A stretch of DNA of 13,365 nucleotides from JAFDVL01 sp043736395 (lineage in GTDB: Bacteria; Acidobacteriota; Blastocatellia; RBC074). Positions 1 to 5,606 of this stretch are shown here, piece by piece (the first letter of the stretch is position 1; each line of letters opens with the position of its first letter). The notes below the pieces were generated by a model. That model ran no database searches and had not been told where the DNA came from. It saw only the letters and a program-made list of their open reading frames with translations. The translations under genes were made by a program, and so were the position numbers. The stretch is from assembly GCA_043736395.1 (NCBI GenBank), contig JAYTCQ010000055.1:1-13365 (forward strand). The letters run 5' to 3'.

Positions 1-150
1 GAAAAATTATTGACCACACCGGAAGCGGAAGCCTTGAAAAAAGAAGATGGAACACCCTTTTCGTGCGCGGCAGAATTAAGCAAACATTTGGAAAAATCTT
101 TGCCGGAGAGTTTGGAAAGTTTGCGAGAGAACTCGTTGATCGTAGCGTAA
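1..150 (+). CDS. C-terminal fragment of an unrecognised protein
   Basis: An open frame enters from the left edge and ends with TAA at 148-150, giving the last 49 residues of a protein. The tail is charged and helix-like (it contains SKHLEKSLPESLESLREN) and ends in LIVA. It does not show the gp25/TssE C-terminal pattern often found just before tssF, and I do not recognise a family. It ends 13 bases before tssF, so it is probably in the same T6SS operon. The coding call rests on the intact frame and the tight spacing. Function is unknown. Confidence 0.6.
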   Translation, partial: EKLLTTPEAEALKKEDGTPFSCAAELSKHLEKSLPESLESLRENSLIVA

Positions 151-163
151 GTATTGAGAAATT

Positions 164-2020
164 ATGCGTGATGAATTGCTTGGATATTACGAACGCGAAT
201 TAATTTTTATGCGTCAGATGGGCGCGGAATTCGCTGATAAATACCCGAAGGTTGCGGGGCGGTTGCTGCTGGAACCAGACAAGTGCGAAGACCCGCATGT
301 CGAACGGTTGATCGAAGCATTCTCATTTCTCACCAGTCGCGTTCATCTCAAAATTGATGACGAATTTCCTGAAATTACGGAATCGTTTTTGAATGTTTTG
401 TACCCGCATTACCTCGCGCCGATTCCTTCCATGTCTATTGCGCAATTCGGGCTTGATCCTAATCAGGGGAAGTTAACGACGGGCTACCGCGTCGAGCGTG
501 AAACGACTTTGTATTCGCGTCCGGTCAATGGAACTCCGTGTCGTTTTCGCACGAGCTACCCGGTAACTTTATGGCCTTTTGAAGTTACCGGGGCTTCATT
601 GCAATCGCTTGATCCGGTGGGCGCGCGCGGCAAATGGTCAGAAGCCATGCTAAAAATCAGCATCCGTTGTTTGCACAATACGAAGCTGTCCGAGCTGAAA
701 GTAAACGTGAATGAGAAAGAGCAGGGCATTGAAGACGTCCGATTTTATCTGAACGGCGAAGCGCAATTGGTGTACCCGTTATATGAACTTCTTTTCAATG
801 ATGAACTGCACGTGCAACAAGTGGAATTGCTGGATACGAAAACGCGCCGTTCAATTAAATTGCCGCCCAGCTCGATCCGTCCGGTTGGCTTTGAAGCGGA
901 TGAAGGAATGCTTGGATACACGCCACGTTCGTTTCTGGGCTATCGATTATTAACAGAATATTTTGCGTTCCCGGACAAGTTTTTATTCTTTGATGTGAAG
1001 GGATTAGACAAAGCCGCAGCTGCAGGTTTTGGCAATCAATTTGATCTGCAAATTTATTTGAAAGATGTGACTCCGCCGCGAGCGAAAATTGATGTGGGCA
1101 CATTTCAACTTGGCTGTACGCCGATCATCAACATGTTTCAGAAGGTTGCAGAGCCGATTCAGCTGACGCAGCAACAGCACGAATATCACGTCATCCCTGA
1201 TGTGCATCGGCAGAGTGCGACGGAAATTTATTCGATTGATTCAGTGACAACGGTGGATTCATATTTGCAGAAATCCCGTGAATTTCAACCGTTTTATTCC
1301 TATCGGCATTCCTACGAGCGCGATCAGCAGGGAGCCTTCTGGTACGGTCGCCGTCGGAACTCACAACGCGCTGAAGATGAAGGAACGGAGATTTATCTGT
1401 CCTTTGTAGATTTGAATTTCAGCCCACGTGTGCCTCCTGCTGAAACCGTCACCTGTCACGTCACCTGCACGAATCGTGACCTGCCTGCCCGACTTCCGTT
1501 TGGCGGACGCGAAGGCGATTTTGAAGTGGAAAATGCAGGGCCTCTCGCGCGGGTGAAATGTTTGCGCAAGCCCACCGAAACGCTGCGTTCACCGCTGCGA
1601 CGTGGCGCGCATTGGCGATTAATTTCGCATCTTTCGTTAAATCATTTATCCATCGTTGAAGGGCAACGCGCCGGAGACCCGGAAGCACTGCGCGAAATTT
1701 TGATGCTCTACGATTTTATGGATTCTTCTGCCACGCGTAAGCAAATCATTGGCCTGACGAAAATTAATTCCAGGCGAGTCGTGCGTCAAACCGGATCGCG
1801 AATTGGAACAGGCTTCGTCCGCGGGATTGAAACGACGATGGAATTTAACGAAGACCAGTTTGTCGGCAGCGGCGTATTTTTGTTTGCTTCTGTCCTGGAG
1901 CGATTTTTAGGGCTGTATGCGTCAGTCAATTCTTTCAACCAATTGCTGGCAAAAACTGAACAACGCGAAGGCTATTTGAAGAAGTGGAAGCCGCGCACGG
2001 GTGAAATCTTTTTAGTGTGA
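164..2020 (+). CDS. tssF: T6SS baseplate subunit TssF (VasA/ImpG family)
   Basis: The 618-residue product has the length and N-terminus typical of TssF: it begins MRDELLGYYERELIFMRQMG, followed by a segment with FADKYPKVAGRL, then DPHVERLIEAFSFL, then EFPEITESFLNVLYPHYLAPIPSM (residues about 68-91). TssF is a cytoplasmic wedge subunit that joins TssG, TssE and TssK in the T6SS baseplate, on which the sheath and Hcp tube are built. A weak purine-rich ribosome binding site (GAGA at 156-159) precedes the ATG. The stop TGA (2018-2020) shares one base with the ATG of tssG, indicating translational coupling. No frameshift or missing region is seen. Confidence 0.97.
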   Translation: MRDELLGYYERELIFMRQMGAEFADKYPKVAGRLLLEPDKCEDPHVERLIEAFSFLTSRVHLKIDDEFPEITESFLNVLYPHYLAPIPSMSIAQFGLDPNQGKLTTGYRVERETTLYSRPVNGTPCRFRTSYPVTLWPFEVTGASLQSLDPVGARGKWSEAMLKISIRCLHNTKLSELKVNVNEKEQGIEDVRFYLNGEAQLVYPLYELLFNDELHVQQVELLDTKTRRSIKLPPSSIRPVGFEADEGMLGYTPRSFLGYRLLTEYFAFPDKFLFFDVKGLDKAAAAGFGNQFDLQIYLKDVTPPRAKIDVGTFQLGCTPIINMFQKVAEPIQLTQQQHEYHVIPDVHRQSATEIYSIDSVTTVDSYLQKSREFQPFYSYRHSYERDQQGAFWYGRRRNSQRAEDEGTEIYLSFVDLNFSPRVPPAETVTCHVTCTNRDLPARLPFGGREGDFEVENAGPLARVKCLRKPTETLRSPLRRGAHWRLISHLSLNHLSIVEGQRAGDPEALREILMLYDFMDSSATRKQIIGLTKINSRRVVRQTGSRIGTGFVRGIETTMEFNEDQFVGSGVFLFASVLERFLGLYASVNSFNQLLAKTEQREGYLKKWKPRTGEIFLV

Positions 2021-3057
2021 TGAGTGAAACGATAACGACAACTGATGAGCGAAAAACTCTCGAAGAAATTCTTTTTGCGGAGCCTTACCGCTTTGATTTT
2101 TTTCAGGCTGTTCGGCTGCTTGAAAGAGTCTATGAAGAGCGGCAGCCGGTTGGTCAGGATGCGCACGTATTGCAGGAGATTGTCAGGTTTCGGACACCGA
2201 TAAATTTAGCTTTTCCGGCGAGCCAGCTCAGCGCCTTGAAGCGCGAAGAAGAAACTGAAAATGAACCAAACGCCGCGCAGATGACGGTTGCATTTATGGG
2301 CTTGACAGGGCCTTCAGGAGTGTTACCGCATCCGTATTCCGAATTGCTGACGGAGCGTCTGCGCAATAAAGACAAGGCTCTGCACGAATTTTTTGATCTT
2401 TTCAATCATCGCGTCATTTCGTTGTTTTATCGCGCATGGGAAAAATATCGCTTTCCGATTGCGTTCGAACGTGGACGCGATGATCGCTTCACGGAATTTC
2501 TGTTTGACCTCGCCGGGCTCGGTACGCGGGGCCTGCGAAACCGCTTCAGTTTTAAAGATGAAGGCTTGCTGAGCTACGCTGGATTAATTGCGAACAAGCC
2601 GCATTCCGCTAGCGCAATCAATGGAATTTTGAGTGATTATTTTGGCGTTCCGGCGCAGCTCGAACAGTTCAAAGGGCAATGGCTAAAACTTGAAGAAGAA
2701 AGCTATTCACGGCTCGGCACAGCAAATCATGAATTAGGCATCAGCACCGTAGTCGGCACTCGCGTCTGGGATTCGCAATCGAAAATCCGGGTGCGTTTCG
2801 GGCCAATAACATTCGAACGGTTCGCGGCGTTTTTGCCCAATGGATCGGCCTACCAACCGACCACAGAATTAACCAGATTTTTGATCGGACAAGAATTCGA
2901 TTTTGATGTGCAATTAATTTTAAGAAAAGCAGAAGTACCAGTTTGTCGCCTGAAGCAAAGTGCCCAGCCGTTGCTGGGATGGACTACATGGTTGAAGACC
3001 AAAGATTTTTCGCACGACGATGAACAGGTGATCCTGGCATCGAATCGAGTGAATTGA
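2020..3057 (+). CDS. tssG: T6SS baseplate subunit TssG (VasB/ImpH family)
   Basis: The product is 345 residues. Family features seen are the N-terminal segment with EPYRFDFFQAVRLLE (about residues 22-36), the block VAFMGLTGPSGVLPHPYSEL (about 89-108), and FFDLFNHRVISLFYRAWEKYR (about 125-145). TssG pairs with TssF in the baseplate wedge and contacts TssK. I chose the ATG at 2020, which overlaps the tssF stop as TGATG. A GTG one codon upstream at 2017 is possible but less likely. The order tssF-tssG is the usual one. The stop codon at 3055-3057 overlaps the ribosome binding site of the next gene. Confidence 0.96.
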   Translation: MSETITTTDERKTLEEILFAEPYRFDFFQAVRLLERVYEERQPVGQDAHVLQEIVRFRTPINLAFPASQLSALKREEETENEPNAAQMTVAFMGLTGPSGVLPHPYSELLTERLRNKDKALHEFFDLFNHRVISLFYRAWEKYRFPIAFERGRDDRFTEFLFDLAGLGTRGLRNRFSFKDEGLLSYAGLIANKPHSASAINGILSDYFGVPAQLEQFKGQWLKLEEESYSRLGTANHELGISTVVGTRVWDSQSKIRVRFGPITFERFAAFLPNGSAYQPTTELTRFLIGQEFDFDVQLILRKAEVPVCRLKQSAQPLLGWTTWLKTKDFSHDDEQVILASNRVN

Positions 3058-3063
3058 AGGAGA
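3057..3063 (+). promoter_or_regulatory. Ribosome binding site of the csgG-like gene
   Basis: AAGGAGA lies 8 bases before the ATG at 3072 and overlaps the last base of the tssG stop codon. It decides the start: the in-frame TTG at 3054 lies upstream of this site and would destroy the signal peptide pattern. The position implies that the csgG-like gene is translated from the same transcript as tssG. Confidence 0.8.
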
Positions 3064-3071
3064 AAAAGCAA

Positions 3072-4067
3072 ATGAAAAAATATCTCACAACTACATTTAT
3101 TACCCTGATTTTATTGGTCGGAATGACATTTACCGCACAGGCGCAGCAGAAAAAACGGATTGCCATTTTAGATTTTGACTACGGGACGGTGCAATCCGAC
3201 ATCAGCGCAATTTTTGGAACGCGGATGGATGTTGGCAAAGGCATCGCAGATTTACTCGTCACTAAATTAGTCCAAGGTGCGCAGTACAGCGTGATCGAGC
3301 GCAAGCAACTCGACAAAATTATTGCCGAGCAAAATCTAGGTGACAGCGGTCGTGTAGATGAAGCCACGGCAGCACGCATCGGAAAAATTCTTGGTGTCGA
3401 CGCTTTGATCATGGGTAGCATTCATACCTTCGGACGTGATGATCAATCCAAAGGTACAGGAGGCGGAGTGAACGTTCCCGTCCCTATGTTTGGTAGCGTC
3501 AAGCTTGGTTCAAAAAAATCGAAAGCTATTGTCGGCATTAATTTTCGAATGGTGAACACTGACACAGCAGAGATTTTTCTGGCTGGAGATGCGCGTGGAG
3601 AATCCAAACGTGAAGGCGCGAATATTCAAGCTTCGGGCGGCATCAAAGGCGTGTACACCGATGGCGGTGCGGGAATGAATTCCAGTAATTTTGCTGACAC
3701 GATCATCGGCGAAGCGGTCTACGATTGCGTGAATAAATTAGCCGCGCAATTGGAAGAAAAAGCTTCGAGCCTACCCGCCCGCGCGGCAGCTGCACCATCG
3801 AAATCCGAAGGCTTAATCGCGGATGTGTCTGGTTCGACAGTCATAGTAAACATTGGTCGCAACGCAGGTTTAAAAAAAGGTGATCGGTTAGAAGTGCGTC
3901 GTGTGACTCGCGAAGTGAAAGACCCTGACACCGGAAAAGTCATTCGTGTCGTCGCCGATAAAGTCGGAGAAATTGTGGTGACAGATGTTGATGAAGCCAG
4001 CGCTGAAGGAAAATTTTCAGGGACTGGTGTAGCGAAGGTGAAAGATAAAGTAACACCAGTTAAGTAA
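3072..4067 (+). CDS. Exported CsgG-domain protein
   Basis: The 331-residue product starts with a clear Sec signal peptide (MKKYLTTTFITLILLVGMTF, then TAQA, cleavage likely after residue 24). No lipobox cysteine is present, unlike CsgG itself, which is a lipoprotein. Residues about 28-235 resemble the CsgG/HfaB/LpoB fold: KRIAILDFDYGTVQS at the start, a DLLVTKLVQGAQYSVIERKQ block, and IGKILGVDALIMGSI. The last 85-90 residues (from about 244, SEGLIADVSGSTVIVNIGRN) look like a separate small beta-rich domain of the type often appended to such proteins. CsgG family members act in the outer membrane or periplasm as secretion pores or assembly factors. The gene sits 14 bases after tssG, so it is probably co-transcribed. 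A direct role in T6SS is inference. Confidence 0.85.
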   Translation: MKKYLTTTFITLILLVGMTFTAQAQQKKRIAILDFDYGTVQSDISAIFGTRMDVGKGIADLLVTKLVQGAQYSVIERKQLDKIIAEQNLGDSGRVDEATAARIGKILGVDALIMGSIHTFGRDDQSKGTGGGVNVPVPMFGSVKLGSKKSKAIVGINFRMVNTDTAEIFLAGDARGESKREGANIQASGGIKGVYTDGGAGMNSSNFADTIIGEAVYDCVNKLAAQLEEKASSLPARAAAAPSKSEGLIADVSGSTVIVNIGRNAGLKKGDRLEVRRVTREVKDPDTGKVIRVVADKVGEIVVTDVDEASAEGKFSGTGVAKVKDKVTPVK

Positions 4068-4068
4068 A

Positions 4069-4080
4069 ACTGGGAGCGCC
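4069..4080 (+). repeat. Partial head copy of repeat A
   Basis: ACTGGGAGCGCC at 4069-4080 repeats, with one difference, the first 12 bases of the full repeat A copy that begins 15 bases later (ACTGGGAACGCC at 4084-4095). It directly follows the csgG-like stop codon and looks like a truncated or slipped duplicate of the repeat's head. Confidence 0.7.
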
Positions 4081-4083
4081 TTT

Positions 4084-4189
4084 ACTGGGAACGCCCGCAT
4101 CCTGCGGGCGAAACCGTGGCGAGCAGATTAACTACGATGAAAAGTAAGCCTTGTGTGAGGCTCGCCCGCAGGATGCGGCCGCTCCCAGT
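4084..4189. repeat. Repeat A inverted pair (REPIN-like, 106 bp)
   Basis: Two 27-base arms, 4084-4110 and 4163-4189, are reverse complements of each other at 25 of 27 positions and are separated by 52 bases. Each arm carries the short palindrome CCCGCATCCTGCGGG or a one-base variant, a six-base stem on a three-base loop. A third copy lies at 8261-8287. The arrangement matches REPIN-type elements (two REP sequences in inverted orientation), although assignment to a RAYT-mobilised family cannot be tested here. The element fills the gap between the csgG-like and caspase genes and ends just before the caspase ribosome binding site. No U-rich tail follows, so it is not an obvious intrinsic terminator. 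Confidence 0.85.
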
Positions 4190-4194
4190 GGAGG
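4190..4194 (+). promoter_or_regulatory. Ribosome binding site of the caspase-domain gene
   Basis: GGAGG directly abuts the right arm of the repeat A pair and lies 8 bases before the ATG at 4203. It supports 4203 as the start and shows that the repeat element stops precisely at the translation signal. Confidence 0.8.
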
Positions 4195-4202
4195 TAGTAA
4201 CA

Positions 4203-5495
4203 ATGAGTCAGAAATTTTTCAGAATACAATTAGTGACTTCGTTGTTGGCGGTGATTTTTTGGACTGTTGCTCTTCAAGCACAACCCAGCAGCCGCGAAAA
4301 TCCTTTGCCGCTTGTGACGCAGGAACTAAAAGGCAACATCGCACCGAATGTAATGATGGAGCGGTTCTATTCCTTCACGGGCGGCCCTGGCGAAGTTTCG
4401 TTTTCGCTCGAAGTAAAATCCTACGAACAATGGTCGAATATCGTCGTCGAATTATTTGATGCAGATTCACAGACGTTGATTAAATTTGACGCTTCATCGG
4501 GCGGAGATCGCAAAGATGCCAAGCTGCGATTAGAGAACCGTCAGCCCATCGTGATGCGTGTTTACGGGCCTCGCAACAATCAAAGCGGAAATTTCACACT
4601 GAAAGTCAAAGGCGCGATTTCACTTAATCGCAGTACGGCTCAAAACAATTCTCCAAATAATAATCCTCCGAAAACTTCGCCTCGCGTCGAAGCCAGTCAA
4701 CCTGAAGTTCCTAAGCCGGAAGAAAAAACTGTAGACACCGCGACCCGCAGCACGACCGGAGAAAAGGAAATTATCAAGACAACTTCGTCCGTCGAAGGCG
4801 TCAACGAAATTACGACTGACAAAAAAGTAGCGTTGGTGATTGGCAATAGTAAATACGCGGCTGCGCCGCTCACAAATCCTGAAAATGATGCCAAAGCAAT
4901 GGCGCAGGCGCTACGCGAATCAGGCTTTGAAGTGATGCAATACGGCAACCTTACTAAGCGCGAATTTGAAGAAAGCGTTCGCGCTTTTGGCAGCAAAATA
5001 AATCGTGGCGGAGTCGCGCTTTTCTTCTTCGCCGGGCACGGGATGCAGGTCAAAGGCGTGAATTATCTGCTTCCGGTTGGCGCCAATATTCAAAAAGAAG
5101 CTGACATTGAATTTGAAGCCGTAGATGCCGGACGCGTGATGTCTGAAATTGAATCTGCTGGCAGCCGCCTGAATATCGTGATTCTTGATGCTTGTCGTAA
5201 CAATCCATTTGTGCGCGGGACACGTTCAGCAGCGCGTGGATTAGCGGTGATGAGCGCCCCCAGTGGAACAGTTGTCGCGTATGCCACAGGCCCCGGCGAA
5301 GTCGCCAGTGATGGTGATGGCAAGAACGGATTGTATACCCAGGAGTTACTGAAAAATATTCGCGAACCAAATATGAAGATCGAAGACGTCCTGAAACGGA
5401 CGCGCATCTCCGTCAAAGATAAAACCAACGGACAACAGGTTCCGTGGGAAAACACTTCACTTGATGGTGATTTTTATTTTAGAAAAAACAGGTAG
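4203..5495 (+). CDS. Exported caspase-domain (peptidase C14) protein
   Basis: The 430-residue product begins with a Sec signal peptide (MSQKFFRIQLVTSLLAVIFW, then TVALQA; cleavage likely near residue 26). Residues about 40-140 look like a beta-sandwich of the bacterial pre-peptidase (PPC) type. Residues about 140-205 are a linker rich in N, P, S, T and E. Residues about 206-425 form a caspase-fold domain starting KKVALVIGNSKY. The expected catalytic dyad is present: His279 in FFFAGHGMQ and Cys331 in ILDACRNNPF. Bacterial members of this family are often Arg/Lys-specific proteases, but specificity here is unknown. ATG 4203 is chosen for its ribosome binding site and signal peptide; upstream codons would read through the repeat. 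The stop codon lies inside the downstream repeat. The protein is probably periplasmic or secreted; any T6SS role is inferred from position. Confidence 0.9.
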   Translation: MSQKFFRIQLVTSLLAVIFWTVALQAQPSSRENPLPLVTQELKGNIAPNVMMERFYSFTGGPGEVSFSLEVKSYEQWSNIVVELFDADSQTLIKFDASSGGDRKDAKLRLENRQPIVMRVYGPRNNQSGNFTLKVKGAISLNRSTAQNNSPNNNPPKTSPRVEASQPEVPKPEEKTVDTATRSTTGEKEIIKTTSSVEGVNEITTDKKVALVIGNSKYAAAPLTNPENDAKAMAQALRESGFEVMQYGNLTKREFEESVRAFGSKINRGGVALFFFAGHGMQVKGVNYLLPVGANIQKEADIEFEAVDAGRVMSEIESAGSRLNIVILDACRNNPFVRGTRSAARGLAVMSAPSGTVVAYATGPGEVASDGDGKNGLYTQELLKNIREPNMKIEDVLKRTRISVKDKTNGQQVPWENTSLDGDFYFRKNR

Positions 5496-5594
5496 GATAG
5501 GCGTCCCCGCCTGTCCTGATTACAAGGCAGGCGTTTCGCTTGTTCTACATTTCTACATTGATAACTGAGGACAGGCGGGGACGCCTATCCTACC
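5491..5594. repeat. Repeat B inverted pair (REPIN-like, 104 bp)
   Basis: The 27 bases at 5491-5517 are the exact reverse complement of 5568-5594, with a 50-base loop between them. Each arm contains the small palindrome AGGCGTCCCCGCCT. A diverged copy of the arm, differing mainly by C-to-T changes, lies in the loop at about 5523-5546 in the same orientation as the left arm. The sequence is unrelated to repeat A, but the architecture and total length are nearly the same. The left arm supplies the TAG stop (5493-5495) of the caspase gene, and the right arm ends two bases before the clpV ribosome binding site (AAGGAG, 5597-5602). It could act as a strong RNA hairpin affecting mRNA stability between the two genes. 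Confidence 0.88.
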
Positions 5595-5606
5595 TCAAGG
5601 AGTTCC

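Noticed and set aside
1..150. TssE (gp25-like) C-terminus
   Set aside because: Its position before tssF would fit, but the 49 visible residues lack the gp25-type C-terminal pattern, so no name is given.
2017..2019. GTG start for tssG
   Set aside because: The ATG at 2020 overlaps the tssF stop in a classic TGATG coupling. The GTG adds only one residue.
3054..3071. TTG start six codons upstream of the csgG-like gene
   Set aside because: It lies before the AAGGAGA ribosome binding site and adds charged residues ahead of a good signal peptide.
4116..4202. GTG-started N-terminal extension of the caspase gene
   Set aside because: It would translate the repeat A pair and bury the signal peptide. 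The GGAGG ribosome binding site and signal peptide support the ATG at 4203.
4697..5053. 118-codon minus-strand open frame inside the caspase gene
   Set aside because: It is a shadow of the conserved caspase frame, with no recognisable protein features and no sensible position for a gene.
5491..5594. Intrinsic transcription terminator at the long inverted repeat
   Set aside because: The stem is strong but the loop is about 50 bases and no run of T follows. The same architecture at 4084-4189 points to a repeat element rather than a terminator.
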